From the NCBI GenBank assembly GCA_009909065.1, contig JAAANZ010000102.1:1-64000 (forward strand): a DNA stretch of 64,000 bases. Reading direction: 5' to 3'. The stretch is from Alphaproteobacteria bacterium (GTDB lineage Bacteria; Pseudomonadota; Alphaproteobacteria; Caulobacterales; Hyphomonadaceae). The translations under genes and the position numbers were made by a program. Below, piece by piece: positions 41,980-51,307 of this stretch. The stretch's first letter is position 1. Each line of letters begins with the position of its first letter. The notes under the pieces were generated by a model. That model searched no databases. It was not told the DNA's origin and saw only the letters and a program-made list of their open reading frames with translations.

Positions 41980-42075
41980 ATCGTCTCCTTTTGCGACCAC
42001 ATCCGGAAGGTGTGCAATCAGCAGGCCAGCCACGAAGCGCATTTCAGCCCTGCCCCTGGCGGAAAACTTGCATGT

Positions 42076-42093
42076 TTGCTGGCGCGCGAGCAA
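42076..42093. promoter_or_regulatory. palindrome between parA and glycosyltransferase genes
   Basis: TTGCT and AGCAA arms around GGCGCGCG give an 18-bp palindrome with one mismatched pair (42076-42093), centred in the 150-base divergent promoter region. Candidate operator or nucleoid-protein site; no known motif. Confidence 0.3.
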
Positions 42094-42129
42094 GCAGCAA
42101 TGGCCACGATCTGGACAGAATGACGGGGA

Positions 42130-43083
42130 ATGAACTTGGCAAGCCTTGCGATCTGTGTGCCGACCTATCAGCGCAATGGCGAGCTGGGGGAGTTGCTGTC
42201 GGCCCTGCAGTCGCAGGAGGCGCCTGACGAAATCGATGTGTCGATTCTCGTGATCGACAACAATCCGGGCGGCGAGGCGGCCTGCGTTGTCGAGGAGGCC
42301 CGGACAGAGGCGTTTCGATACCCGCTGAAATATCTGCACGAGACGGCTCCGGGCGTGACCTATGTACGCAACCGCGCGCTGAAAGCGTGTGCCGCAACCG
42401 ATTATCTGGCCTTCATCGATGATGACGAACTGCCCGCGCCCGGCTGGATCGCAGCACTCTGGCAACGGCACAGGGAGAGCGGCGCGGCTGTCGTGTTCGG
42501 GGATGTGATCGCGCGCTATGAGGGCGCCCCGCCGGACTGGATTGTCGAGGGCGATTTCCATTCCAAGCGGGTGTGGCGCGATGGCCCGCGCGAAAAGCCC
42601 GGCGCAACGGACAATTGCCTGATCGAAATGGCCGTCGTGCGCCGTCATGGCCTGCGTTTCGATCCGGCCCTGTCCCTGATTGGCGGGGAGGATACGCTGT
42701 TCTTTGATGCCTTGCTCCTGGCCGGCGAGCGCTTCGCCGATGCCGCGGGCGCGGTGACCTATGAGCGTGTACCCGAAGGGCGCGCACGGCTTGACTGGCT
42801 CATGCGCCGCTGGCGCCGTACGGGGCTGACCGATGCAATGATGATCGCGCGCCGGCGGGCCGGGGCCGGGGTCCGCGCTCGGGCGGGTCTCGACGGGCTT
42901 GTCCGCATCCTCGCCGGCTCCGGGCTTGCTGGGCTTGCCTGGCTGGCCGGTGGCGGGCGGATGTCGGCCGGGGTGGCCCGCCGGCTTTATACGCTCCAGC
43001 GCGGGCTTGGCATGATCGATTTTGCCTGGGGGCGGCAGGTTCAGGAATATTCAAGGCCCACAGGACCCGGGGCGACAGGTTAG
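42130..43083 (+). CDS. family 2 glycosyltransferase
   Basis: A 317-residue soluble GT2. The N-terminal nucleotide-binding strand is LAICVPTYQRNGELGELLSA, the acidic metal-binding region LAFIDDDELPAPGWIAALWQ (DDD), and the acceptor-side motif ALSLIGGEDTLFFDALLLAG (GED), typical of ExoU/ExoW-like exopolysaccharide glycosyltransferases. The C-terminal half carries two weakly hydrophobic helices, maybe membrane-associated. It transfers a sugar in surface polysaccharide or glycan building; donor and acceptor are unknown. It ends by overlapping the convergent serine hydrolase gene by 4 bases. Confidence 0.83.
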   Translation: MNLASLAICVPTYQRNGELGELLSALQSQEAPDEIDVSILVIDNNPGGEAACVVEEARTEAFRYPLKYLHETAPGVTYVRNRALKACAATDYLAFIDDDELPAPGWIAALWQRHRESGAAVVFGDVIARYEGAPPDWIVEGDFHSKRVWRDGPREKPGATDNCLIEMAVVRRHGLRFDPALSLIGGEDTLFFDALLLAGERFADAAGAVTYERVPEGRARLDWLMRRWRRTGLTDAMMIARRRAGAGVRARAGLDGLVRILAGSGLAGLAWLAGGGRMSAGVARRLYTLQRGLGMIDFAWGRQVQEYSRPTGPGATG

Positions 43084-44288
43084 CGGGCCTCCGGAAAGGC
43101 GCGGGCTATCTTCTGGTTCCATTCATAAAGCGCGGTCCAGTTCTCGCGCGCATTCGACATCAGGCCGAGCCGCACGATGACGAGATCGCGTGAGGGCACG
43201 ATCCAGATGGTCTGGCCTTCATGGCCTTGCGCCGAGAAGGCGTCCCAGGGCGGGCTGGTCGCGCCCTGCCGGGGATAGGAGGGACCCTCCTGAGGCGTGA
43301 TCCAGAACCCGGCGCCCCAGACATTGTGGTCATCCTCCAATGAGCCGGTCCGCGCCCAGTCGACCCAGCCTTCCGGCAGAAGCCGCTCGCCCTCCCATGC
43401 GCCGCCGCGCAGGAAGAGATAGCCGAATTTGGCGAAATCGCGCGCCGAGGCCCAGACCAGCGATCCGCCAAGATAGGTGCCGGCCGCGTCGAACTCGATC
43501 ACGGCCTCCATGCCAAGGGGCTCGAACAGTTCCGACTGGGCCCAGTCATTGAAACGCGATTCCTTGGGCACGCATGCCGCGCCGGCGCCGGCCGGATCGG
43601 CGCGCCGGTCCTGCAACACGCATTCGCCTGTGTGGATCACCTCGGCCAGTCCATAGCCCACCAGGTGCAGGCCGGCCGTCGAATAGTTCCAATGGCTGCC
43701 CGGCACATGCGCCAGCCGCATTTCATTGCGGATATAAGAGGCCACATCGAAGCGCCCGTCGCCATACATCATCAGGGAAACATCGTTTTCCATGAGGCTC
43801 GGCGCGTCGAGTTCGCGATAGTCCAGCCCGTCCGTCATTTCGAGCCATTGGCGCCAGGTGATTTCTGCGCGCGGGTCATCCTCGCGCCAGGGACCGGGCA
43901 TCGGCTCATCGATATCGTCGATAAGGGCCTGCATGACGGCGCGGCCCGTCAGGGCCTGGGTGATCGACTTGGCCATCGACCAGGACACCTGTTTGGTGGA
44001 GGGCCCGAAACCGTCGCGATACGCTTCCATGACAAGTTTCCCGCCATGGATGATGACGACGGAACGGGTCTCGCCCATGAGGTCGGTTTTTTCTCCTGAG
44101 AGGGCTTCATCGACGAGGCGAGAAACTTCGCTCTCTGCGCTAGTGGGCAGCTCGCCTTTCGCCCAGCCCTGCGTGGGCCAGTCGATCCCGGCGGGCTGCG
44201 GGGGATAGGCCACAAGCTCTTCGGCGCCGGCCCGCGCGCTGAAGGCGATGAGGGCGCCGAAACAGATGGCCATGAAACGCTTGCACAT
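43080..44288 (-). CDS. secreted serine hydrolase (beta-lactamase family)
   Basis: A 402-residue protein with a cleavable signal peptide (MAICFGALIAFSARAGAE, about 6-23). The catalytic SxxK is in VSWSMAKSITQALTGR; YxN-type Tyr is in SHWNYSTAGLHLVGYG, and the HxG-like end is SAQGHEGQTIWIVPSRDLVI (HEG). This is the class C beta-lactamase/DD-peptidase-like hydrolase family (COG1680); the substrate could be a peptide, ester or amide and is unknown. It is divergent from the small membrane protein at 44335, whose sequence recalls the N-terminal segment of related hydrolases. Confidence 0.85.
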   Translation of the reverse strand: MCKRFMAICFGALIAFSARAGAEELVAYPPQPAGIDWPTQGWAKGELPTSAESEVSRLVDEALSGEKTDLMGETRSVVIIHGGKLVMEAYRDGFGPSTKQVSWSMAKSITQALTGRAVMQALIDDIDEPMPGPWREDDPRAEITWRQWLEMTDGLDYRELDAPSLMENDVSLMMYGDGRFDVASYIRNEMRLAHVPGSHWNYSTAGLHLVGYGLAEVIHTGECVLQDRRADPAGAGAACVPKESRFNDWAQSELFEPLGMEAVIEFDAAGTYLGGSLVWASARDFAKFGYLFLRGGAWEGERLLPEGWVDWARTGSLEDDHNVWGAGFWITPQEGPSYPRQGATSPPWDAFSAQGHEGQTIWIVPSRDLVIVRLGLMSNARENWTALYEWNQKIARAFPEAR

Positions 44289-44334
44289 CGGCGAAGCCTC
44301 CCCTTATCGTCGCGCCCGGAGATTGGGGCAGGCC

Positions 44335-44649
44335 ATGACATTCGTCAAAATCATTCTCGGGATTTTCATAATGGTCGGGCTGGTCGGCGGGCTTGTCTGG
44401 CAATTCTGGCTGAAGGACCAGTTGGCCTTTGCGCGCCTTGGCACGGCCTATGGCGCCAAGATGGTCTGCTCGTGCCGTTTCGTTGCGGGCCGGGACATGG
44501 CCAGTTGCGAGGGTGATTTCACCGTCGATACGAGCCGGTTCGTCTTCGAGGAGGGCGAAGACCGGATCGAGGTCAGCGTGCTTGGCGGCCTGGTCTCGTC
44601 GCGCGCGGTTCATGAGCCCGGCCTGGGCTGCGCGGTCGTTCCGAGCTGA
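44335..44649 (+). CDS. small membrane-anchored protein, hydrolase N-domain-like
   Basis: A 104-residue protein with one N-terminal helix (IILGIFIMVGLVGGLVWQFW, about 5-24). The exported part contains LGTAYGAKMVCSCRFVAGRD, then SVLGGLVSSRAVHEPGLGCA. This pattern recalls the N-terminal segment (AKxxCSGVFVxGR...PGLGC) that precedes the catalytic domain in some alphaproteobacterial serine hydrolases, though here it is a separate short gene next to a serine hydrolase on the opposite strand. The two Cys groups may form disulfides. The ATG at 44335 is preceded by GGGGCA. Function unknown. Confidence 0.6.
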   Translation: MTFVKIILGIFIMVGLVGGLVWQFWLKDQLAFARLGTAYGAKMVCSCRFVAGRDMASCEGDFTVDTSRFVFEEGEDRIEVSVLGGLVSSRAVHEPGLGCAVVPS

Positions 44650-44654
44650 GCCGT

Positions 44655-45551
44655 TCAGCCCGGTGTGAAGATCGCCGAGTAAGGCGGGACCAGCGCGTCC
44701 TCGAACAGGTCTGCCGGCAAGTCGATCACATAGCTGCCCTCGGCATAGGGCGCGACCTCATAGGGCGGAAAATAGACCGTGATCCCGTTTGCCGCGCCAT
44801 TTTCGCCAGAGGAAATGGCAAGCCGGTCAAGGCTGCCCGCTTCACGGCTGACAGCCTCCTCGACATCCCCGCGCAGCTCATCCGTGGACAGGCCTCCCAT
44901 TTCAAGGCGCTCTCCGCGCGCCTCGACCAGCCGGGCCCGCAAGGGGCCAAGCAGTGCGTCATAGGCCGCCTCTTCGCCGGCAAAAAGGTCGCCCGCGCCG
45001 ATCTGCTGGCCCGCCTCGCGGTCCCAGATCAGCGTGGACAGGCTTGCGTTCGGATGCGCGCCGCCCGTGTAATAGGAGACCTCGCGCAGGAGCGAGATGA
45101 CCGTTTCGCCCCGCCAGGTCGCGTGCCAGCTGATATCGAGGAAATGGGCGGGCGAAGATCCGCCTTGTCCGGCGCCCAGCGCTTCGGCCTCGGCCTCGAA
45201 CTCCTGAAGCGCTTCTTCACTGGCCTTCATGATGCGGCGGGCCAGGTGCGGGTCGAACCCCTCAATCGCCGGGTCATAGGTCACCGAGACCGTGGCGGCA
45301 GTCCCGTCGCGCGCGACATTGCGCAGTTCGACGGGGTCCGGCGTAGCGTCTTCGGCGCGTTCGGCGCGCACGGGTGGCGGGCTTTCCGCCTGTTTGCCGG
45401 CTTCGGGCGTCGCGGGATCCGCGGGCCGGGTTTCGCTGGCCGGCCGGGTTTCGGCCTGCGCCGGGGATTCGCCGGGCGCGTCCGACTGGGACCCGTTGCA
45501 GGCGCCAAGGGCCGCGGCGATCACGAGGGCGGTCAGGCTTGTCTGTCTCAT
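44655..45551 (-). CDS. DUF4163/DUF3298 (RsiV-like) lipoprotein
   Basis: A 298-residue lipoprotein: signal VIAAALGACNGSQSD with Cys18, then a long Pro/Ala/Glu-rich spacer (about 25-75). Next is a DUF4163-like part (ISWHATWRGETVISLLREVS, YYTGGAHPN) and a DUF3298 domain with GITVYFPPYEVAPYAEGSYV, the pattern of RsiV/YdaJ-type proteins. In Bacillus RsiV is an anti-sigma factor that binds lysozyme; here there is no cytoplasmic anti-sigma part, so the role is not the same and remains unknown. The ATG at 45551 begins the signal. Converges on the 104-residue protein gene. Confidence 0.78.
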   Translation of the reverse strand: MRQTSLTALVIAAALGACNGSQSDAPGESPAQAETRPASETRPADPATPEAGKQAESPPPVRAERAEDATPDPVELRNVARDGTAATVSVTYDPAIEGFDPHLARRIMKASEEALQEFEAEAEALGAGQGGSSPAHFLDISWHATWRGETVISLLREVSYYTGGAHPNASLSTLIWDREAGQQIGAGDLFAGEEAAYDALLGPLRARLVEARGERLEMGGLSTDELRGDVEEAVSREAGSLDRLAISSGENGAANGITVYFPPYEVAPYAEGSYVIDLPADLFEDALVPPYSAIFTPG

Positions 45552-45591
45552 GTCGATGATTATCCCTGAATTCGGGCCGCCGCACCAGCCA

Positions 45592-48500
45592 TCAACTGAG
45601 GCTGAGCAGTTCCGGGTCGCCGCCTTGCGCGGTGATATTGTTGGTGATGACGCGCTCGGTGGCAAAACGCTGGAGATAATGCGGCCCGCCGGCTTTCGGC
45701 CCGGTGCCCGATAGCCCCTCGCCGCCAAAGGGCTGCACGCCCACCACCGCGCCGGTCATGCCGCGATTGATATAGGTGTTGCCGGCCTTCACGGCGGCGC
45801 GCACCTCGCGCCAGTAGCTCTCCAGCCGCGAATGCACCCCAAGGGTCAGCCCATAGCCCTTGGCTTCGATCTCGGCGCCGGTTTCGGCAATATTGTCAGG
45901 GTCATAGCGCAGGATGTGAAGGACGGGTCCGAACACTTCATGTTCGATCTGGTCGAGGCTTTCCAGTTCTATGAGGGCCGGGCCGAAGCCATAGCCGGAC
46001 TGGCCGATCCGGCCGGCCTCGACCTGCTTGATGAGTCGGGCCTCTTTCGACATGCGTTCGACATGGGCGCGCAGCATCTCCCGCGCCTCATGGTCGATGA
46101 CCGGGCCGATATCGGTCTGCGCGCGAGCGGGGTCGCCGAGATGCAACTCATCCATCGCGCCGGTAAGCCCCTCGATCAGGCCGTCGGCCGTGGCATGCGG
46201 CAGGAACAGGAGCCGCAGCGCCGAACAGCGCTGGCCGGCTGACCCGAAAGCCGAATGCAGGACATCGTCGATCACCTGTTCGCGCAGCGCCGTCGTGTCG
46301 ACGAACATGGCATTCAGCCCGCCGGTTTCGGCGATCAACGGGATGATCGGCCCGTCGCGTTCGGCCAGGCTGCGATTGATGATGCGCGCCGTGGCGGTGC
46401 CGCCGGTGAAAGCAACCCCGCGAATGCGCCGGTCGGCGATGAGAGCCGCGCCCACGGTTTCGCCGCGTCCCGGCAACAGATGCAGCGCATCGGCTGGCAG
46501 CCCGGCCTTGTGAAAGAGCCTGACCGCCTCGGCGGCGATGAGAGGGCTCTGTTCGGCCGGCTTGGCAACGACCGTATTGCCCGCGCCGAGGGCCGCGGCA
46601 ATCTGGCCCGAGAAAATGGCGAGCGGGAAGTTCCAGGGCGAAATGCAGGCGAAGGCGCCGCGTCCGTGAAGGGAGATATGGTTGGTCTCGCCGGCCGGGC
46701 CGGGCAGGCGGGTCTCACCTTCGAATTTCCGTTCTGCCTCGCCGGCATAGAAACGGCAGAAATCGACCGCCTCGCGCACCTCGTCGATTCCGTCCTGCAG
46801 CGTCTTGCCGGTCTCGCGCGCCATCAGGGCGATGAGGCGCGGGGCGTTGTCTTCGAGCACGTCGCCCATGGCGCGCAGGTGTTTCGCCCGGCCCGCCCCG
46901 CCGAGGCCGTCCCATTCGCGCTGAAAGCCATTGGCGGCCTCAAGGGCGTTCCCCAGGTCGCTTTCCGAAGCCTCGCGCACCGTACCGACCACGGTTTCGG
47001 TCTCATAGGGCACCCGGCGCATCTGCCCGTCTTCGGTGCGCGCCTCGCCCGAGATGATCGGGCCAGCGGAGATGACAGGGCCGTCGCGGAACAGTTTCAC
47101 GGCGTCGCGAATATGCCTGCGGGTCTCGGCCCGGGTCAGGTCGAGGCCGGAGGAGTTGCGGCGCTCGGGTCCATACAGCCGCGGCGGTGTCGGGATCTGC
47201 GGATGGCGGCGCGGCCCGGCCTCCAGCCTCGCGATCGGGTCGGGAACCACCTCTTCGACCGGCACATCCGGGTCGAGGAAGGAATGGACGAAACTCGTAT
47301 TGGCGCCGTTTTCCAGGAGCCGGCGGACAAGATAGGGCAAGAGGTCCTCATGCGCACCGACCGGGGCGTAGACGCGGACCTTCCCCCCGGCTCCGGCGGC
47401 GTCGTAGAGTGGCTCGCCCATTCCGTGCAGGCGCTGATACTCGAAGGCCGGCGAGCCGGCCTCGCGGGCCATCTGTTCGACAGCCGCGAACGAATGGGCA
47501 TTGTGCGTGGCGAATTGCGGGTAGAGACGGGGCGCGGCCTGCAGCATCGCCTTCGCGCAGGTGAGATAGGAAAGATCGGTGCCGGACTTGGTGGTGAAGA
47601 CCGGGAAATTCGGGAAGCCCATCTCCTGAGCATGCTTGATCTCGGTGTCCCAATAGGCGCCCTTGACCAGGCGCACCATGAAACGCCGCCCGGTTTCGCA
47701 TGCGAGGGATGCCAGCATGTTGATCACGCCGAGGGCGCGCTTCTGATAGGCCTGAACGGCCAGGCCGAGCCCCGTCCAGCCGTCCAGGGCCGGTTCGCGC
47801 GCCAGGCGTTCGAAAACCTTCAGCGAGATGACCAGCCGGTCGGCCTCTTCGGCGTCGAGGCATAGATTGATATTGGCGGCCGCGGCCTGCTCACAGAGTT
47901 CCAGGATGCGCGGATAGAGCTCGTCCATGACGCGGGTCTCATGGACGGCTTCATAGCGCGGATGCAGCGCGGTGAGCTTGACCGAGACGCCGGAGGCTTC
48001 TTCCGGCGGCAGGGCCGGGTCCTTCACCTCGGCAATTGCGGCGATCGCGCCTTCATAGGCTGAGAAATAGCGCTCGGCATCGTCTGCGGTGCGCGCGCCC
48101 TCGCCGAGCATGTCGAAACTGAAATGCGCGGCTTCCCCGGCCTGGCGCATCCGGTCACCGCGGCGCAGGGCTGACTGGACATCGCGGCCGAGGACAAATT
48201 GTTCGCCCATGATCCGCATCGCCTGCAGCATCGCCGCGCGGATCACCGGCTCACCGCTCTGGCGGATCAGGCCGGACAGGAAATTGCCGGGGCTTTTCTG
48301 CGTCGCCTCGGCCGGCGGGCCGATGACGCGGCCGGTCAGCATGAGGCCCCAGGTCGAGGCATTGACCAGCCAGCTGTCGGACTGGCCGGCATGCGCACCC
48401 CAGTCGCCGGAGCGGATCTTCTCGGCGATCAGTTCGTCGCGCGTGGCGGCATCGGGCACGCGCAACAGCGCTTCGGCCAGGCACATCAGGGCCAGCCCTT

Positions 48501-48732
48501 CCGAGTTGGACAGGCCGAACTCTTCCAGGAAGCTCTCCATCATGCCCTTGCGCCGCCCGCGCCGCCGGGCCGTCTCGACGAGTTCGCGTCCGCGCCTGAG
48601 GGCCTGCGCCCGCGCTTCGCCCTTGATCGGCAGGTCGGCCAGCAGCGATTCGACATACTGTTCTTCGTCGATGAACTTCTGGGCATCGAGAGCGTCCCAG
48701 TCGGGCGTCTCCGGCAAGGTCGAAAGGGGCAT
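45592..48732 (-). CDS. putA: bifunctional proline dehydrogenase / L-glutamate gamma-semialdehyde dehydrogenase
   Basis: A 1046-residue PutA. The N-terminal half is proline dehydrogenase (flavin enzyme; VKGAYWDTEIKHAQEMGFPN, TKSGTDLSYLTCAKAML, THNAHSFAAVEQMARE). The C-terminal half is an aldehyde dehydrogenase with GRGAFACISPWNFPLAIFSG, the Glu in ETGGLNAMFVDTTA and the catalytic Cys in GSAGQRCSALRLLFLP. It converts proline to glutamate, channelling the intermediate. It lacks the N-terminal ribbon-helix-helix that makes E. coli PutA (about 1320 residues) its own repressor, and also the C-terminal extra domain. The second ATG (48732) is used as it has GGGAG 6-7 bases upstream. Confidence 0.95.
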   Translation of the reverse strand: MPLSTLPETPDWDALDAQKFIDEEQYVESLLADLPIKGEARAQALRRGRELVETARRRGRRKGMMESFLEEFGLSNSEGLALMCLAEALLRVPDAATRDELIAEKIRSGDWGAHAGQSDSWLVNASTWGLMLTGRVIGPPAEATQKSPGNFLSGLIRQSGEPVIRAAMLQAMRIMGEQFVLGRDVQSALRRGDRMRQAGEAAHFSFDMLGEGARTADDAERYFSAYEGAIAAIAEVKDPALPPEEASGVSVKLTALHPRYEAVHETRVMDELYPRILELCEQAAAANINLCLDAEEADRLVISLKVFERLAREPALDGWTGLGLAVQAYQKRALGVINMLASLACETGRRFMVRLVKGAYWDTEIKHAQEMGFPNFPVFTTKSGTDLSYLTCAKAMLQAAPRLYPQFATHNAHSFAAVEQMAREAGSPAFEYQRLHGMGEPLYDAAGAGGKVRVYAPVGAHEDLLPYLVRRLLENGANTSFVHSFLDPDVPVEEVVPDPIARLEAGPRRHPQIPTPPRLYGPERRNSSGLDLTRAETRRHIRDAVKLFRDGPVISAGPIISGEARTEDGQMRRVPYETETVVGTVREASESDLGNALEAANGFQREWDGLGGAGRAKHLRAMGDVLEDNAPRLIALMARETGKTLQDGIDEVREAVDFCRFYAGEAERKFEGETRLPGPAGETNHISLHGRGAFACISPWNFPLAIFSGQIAAALGAGNTVVAKPAEQSPLIAAEAVRLFHKAGLPADALHLLPGRGETVGAALIADRRIRGVAFTGGTATARIINRSLAERDGPIIPLIAETGGLNAMFVDTTALREQVIDDVLHSAFGSAGQRCSALRLLFLPHATADGLIEGLTGAMDELHLGDPARAQTDIGPVIDHEAREMLRAHVERMSKEARLIKQVEAGRIGQSGYGFGPALIELESLDQIEHEVFGPVLHILRYDPDNIAETGAEIEAKGYGLTLGVHSRLESYWREVRAAVKAGNTYINRGMTGAVVGVQPFGGEGLSGTGPKAGGPHYLQRFATERVITNNITAQGGDPELLSLS

Positions 48733-48876
48733 GATCTTCTCCCGAGGCATGGCCTCCTAGATGCATCCTCCCTGTCACCGCATCAAGATTGGGTGTTTAT
48801 TCTTGGGCTTTACCTGATGCGCGCAGCACGACAACTATGCTCTGGCTGTCGCCAGCCGCCCGCTCGAGGAATGCCG

Positions 48877-49977
48877 ATGAAGATCATGCTGATCACGGAT
48901 GCCTGGGACCCTCAGGTCAATGGCGTCGTGCGCACGATGAAGCGAGTCATCGCCGAGACCGAGGCGATGGGCCATGAATGGGAGGTGGTCTCGCCGGCAG
49001 ACGGGTTCCCCACCATCCCGCTACCGACCTATAGCGAGATCAGGCTCGCCCTGTTCGCCCGCCGCAAGATCGAGGAGCGCTTCCACGAATTCGAGCCCGA
49101 TGCGGTGCATATCGCGACTGAAGGCACGCTCGGCATGGCCGGGCGGGCGATGTGCGTCAAGCTCAAGCATCCCTTCTCGACGGCCTATCATACGCGGTTT
49201 CCCGAATATGTCTCGGCGCGCTTTCCGGTGCCCACGGCCTGGGGCTATCGCTTCGTGCGCTGGTTCCACAAATTCTCCGGCAGGGTGATGGTGCCGACGC
49301 CCAGCATGGTCGCCGAGCTGGAAGGGCGCAATTTCCGCAATACTGTGGCCTGGACGCGCGGTGTCGATACCGAGCATTTCCACCCGCGCTGGCGCATCGC
49401 GGAAGGTGCGCCCGGCGATCCCTATGAGGGGTGCGCGCGGCCGGTCTTCCTGAATGTCGGGCGGGTTGCCGTGGAGAAGAATATCGAGGCGTTCCTGGAA
49501 CTCGACCTGCCCGGCTCAAAGGCCGTGGTGGGCGAGGGGCCACAGCTTGAGGAGCTCACGGAGAAATATCCGGATGTGCACTTTGCCGGCGCGAAATTCG
49601 GCGAAGACCTCTCGCGTTATTTTGCCAGCGCCGATGCCTTCGTGTTTCCGAGCCTGACCGACACGTTCGGTCTTGTGGTGCTCGAAGCCATGGCCTCCGG
49701 CGTGCCCGTTGCGGCCTATGATGCGACCGGGCCACGCGACGTGATCCCGGGCTCGCGCGCCGGCGTCATCGCCCCGGTCGGGGGCGACCTGGCCGCGGCG
49801 GCTATGGAGTGTCTCGAACTGTCGCGCGAGCGTTGCCGCGAATATGCCGAGGGCTATTCCTGGCAGGCCTGCGCGGAGGCCTTCGTTCAGAACCTCCAGC
49901 CGCTGCCGCCGCCCGAGCGCAAACGCTTCTGGCAGCGTATCCGTCTGCGCCGGCGCCGGAACCGGGCTCTGGCATAG
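48877..49977 (+). CDS. family 1 (GT-B) glycosyltransferase, SqdX/mannosyltransferase-like
   Basis: A 366-residue GT-B enzyme. The N-terminal domain has MKIMLITDAWDPQVNGVVRT with the GVV loop of the SqdX/PimB-like group and STAYHTRFPEYVSARF. The C-terminal domain has LNVGRVAVEKNIEAFLELD and the donor motif SLTDTFGLVVLEAMASGVPV (E-x7-E). The strongly basic C-terminus (RIRLRRRRNRALA) suits membrane-surface binding. It probably glycosylates a diacylglycerol-type lipid or a cell-wall acceptor. The ATG at 48877 has GAGGA 6 bases upstream. It is divergent from putA and ends 180 bases before rplK. Confidence 0.85.
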   Translation: MKIMLITDAWDPQVNGVVRTMKRVIAETEAMGHEWEVVSPADGFPTIPLPTYSEIRLALFARRKIEERFHEFEPDAVHIATEGTLGMAGRAMCVKLKHPFSTAYHTRFPEYVSARFPVPTAWGYRFVRWFHKFSGRVMVPTPSMVAELEGRNFRNTVAWTRGVDTEHFHPRWRIAEGAPGDPYEGCARPVFLNVGRVAVEKNIEAFLELDLPGSKAVVGEGPQLEELTEKYPDVHFAGAKFGEDLSRYFASADAFVFPSLTDTFGLVVLEAMASGVPVAAYDATGPRDVIPGSRAGVIAPVGGDLAAAAMECLELSRERCREYAEGYSWQACAEAFVQNLQPLPPPERKRFWQRIRLRRRRNRALA

Positions 49978-49999
49978 GCCGGCAGGACCGCCGCCGGCC

Positions 50000-50028
50000 T
50001 TGACCTTCGCCGGCCGATCCGTCATAGG
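50000..50028 (+). promoter_or_regulatory. candidate promoter of the rplK operon
   Basis: TTGACC (50000-50005) and CATAGG (50023-50028) with a 17-base spacer, in the 180-base gap before rplK. The -10 match is weak, so confidence is low; the position is reasonable for a strong ribosomal promoter. Confidence 0.35.
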
Positions 50029-50157
50029 CCGCGGTTTCGCCGTACCGGGCAGCGCCCGGTTCGGGAGAAAAGACATGCGGGAGGCGCCGGGACCCAGCCA
50101 AGTCCATGTTTCGGGCCGGACCGCGTGACCTTCATATCCGCCAGATGGAGAAGGAAC

Positions 50158-50589
50158 ATGGCGAAGAAACTGCTGGGGCAGCTCAAGCTCCAGATCCCTG
50201 CCGGTGCGGCCAATCCGTCGCCGCCGGTCGGCCCCGCGCTCGGCCAGCGCGGCATCAATATCATGGAATTCTGCAAGGCGTTCAACGCCAAGACGGAAGA
50301 CATGGAAAAAGGCGTGCCGCTCCCGGTCGTGATCGATTATTATCAGGACAAGTCTTTCACCTTCATCGTGAAGACGCCGCCTGCTTCGATCCTTCTGAAA
50401 AAGGCCGCCAAGCTGAAATCGGGCTCGAAGGAACCTGGCCGCTCATCTGTCGGCAAGGTGACGATGGCGCAATGTCGCGAGATTGCGGAACAGAAAATGC
50501 CGGATCTCAACGCCATCGATCTCGACCAGGCGCAGAAGATCATTGCCGGCTCGGCCCGCTCGATGGGCCTTGAAGTGGTGGAGGACTGA
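50158..50589 (+). CDS. rplK: 50S ribosomal protein L11
   Basis: A 143-residue L11. The N-terminal domain [20 protein letters not shown] has the conserved Pro-rich turn ([20 protein letters not shown]), and the C-terminal rRNA-binding domain has [20 protein letters not shown] and [12 protein letters not shown]. The ATG at 50158 has GGAG/AAGGA upstream. L11 binds the GTPase centre of 23S rRNA. It heads the ribosomal/RNA polymerase cluster here; unlike in many bacteria, secE and nusG are not directly upstream (a glycosyltransferase gene is). Confidence 0.98.
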   Translation: MAKKLLGQLKLQIPAGAANPSPPVGPALGQRGINIMEFCKAFNAKTEDMEKGVPLPVVIDYYQDKSFTFIVKTPPASILLKKAAKLKSGSKEPGRSSVGKVTMAQCREIAEQKMPDLNAIDLDQAQKIIAGSARSMGLEVVED

Positions 50590-50593
50590 ACCG

Positions 50594-51307
50594 ATGGCGC
50601 AGGGAAAACGCTACCGCGAAGCACGCGCGAAAGTGGATGTCGATACCGCCTATCCGATTGATGAGGCGTTGAAACTGGTCAAGGACACAGCCAGCGCCCG
50701 TTTCGACGAAACCGTCGAAGTGGCCGTGAAGCTCGGCGTCGAACCGAAATATGCCGACCAGATGGTCCGCGGCATGGTCTCGCTGCCGGCCGGAACCGGA
50801 AAGACGGTGCGGGTGGCCGTGTTCGCGCGCGATGCCAAGGCAGAAGAAGCGCGCGAAGCGGGCGCCGATGTGGTCGGGGCCGAGGATCTCATGGAAGAGA
50901 TCCAGGGCGGACGGATGGATTTCGACCGCGTGATCGCCTCTCCCGACATGATGAGTGTGGTCGGCCGGCTCGGCAAGGTGCTCGGCCCGCGCGGGCTGAT
51001 GCCAAACCCGAAAGTGGGCACGGTGACCCCGAATGTCGGCCAGGCCGTCAAGGACGCCAAGGGCGGATCGGTCGAATTCCGGGTCGAAAAGCGCGGGATC
51101 GTGCATGCCGGTATTGGCAAGGTGAGCTTCAGCGCGGACCAGCTGCGCGACAATCTCGCCGCCTTTGTTGACGCCCTGATCAAGGCCAAGCCGTCGGGCG
51201 CCAAGGGGCAGTATGTGCGCAAGGTCGCGGTGTCCTCGACCATGGGCCCCGGTGTGAGCGTGGATTATTCCGAGCTCGTGGCACGTGCGCCCGGCCCGGC
51301 GGCGTGA
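50594..51307 (+). CDS. rplA: 50S ribosomal protein L1
   Basis: A 237-residue L1 with the family signature [20 protein letters not shown] in the second domain and the N-terminal start [20 protein letters not shown]. Starts 4 bases after the rplK stop. L1 forms the 23S stalk around the E site and in many bacteria represses its own operon by binding the rplK-rplA mRNA leader. No alternative start is plausible. A 329-base gap with hairpin structures follows before rplJ. Confidence 0.98.
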   Translation: MAQGKRYREARAKVDVDTAYPIDEALKLVKDTASARFDETVEVAVKLGVEPKYADQMVRGMVSLPAGTGKTVRVAVFARDAKAEEAREAGADVVGAEDLMEEIQGGRMDFDRVIASPDMMSVVGRLGKVLGPRGLMPNPKVGTVTPNVGQAVKDAKGGSVEFRVEKRGIVHAGIGKVSFSADQLRDNLAAFVDALIKAKPSGAKGQYVRKVAVSSTMGPGVSVDYSELVARAPGPAA

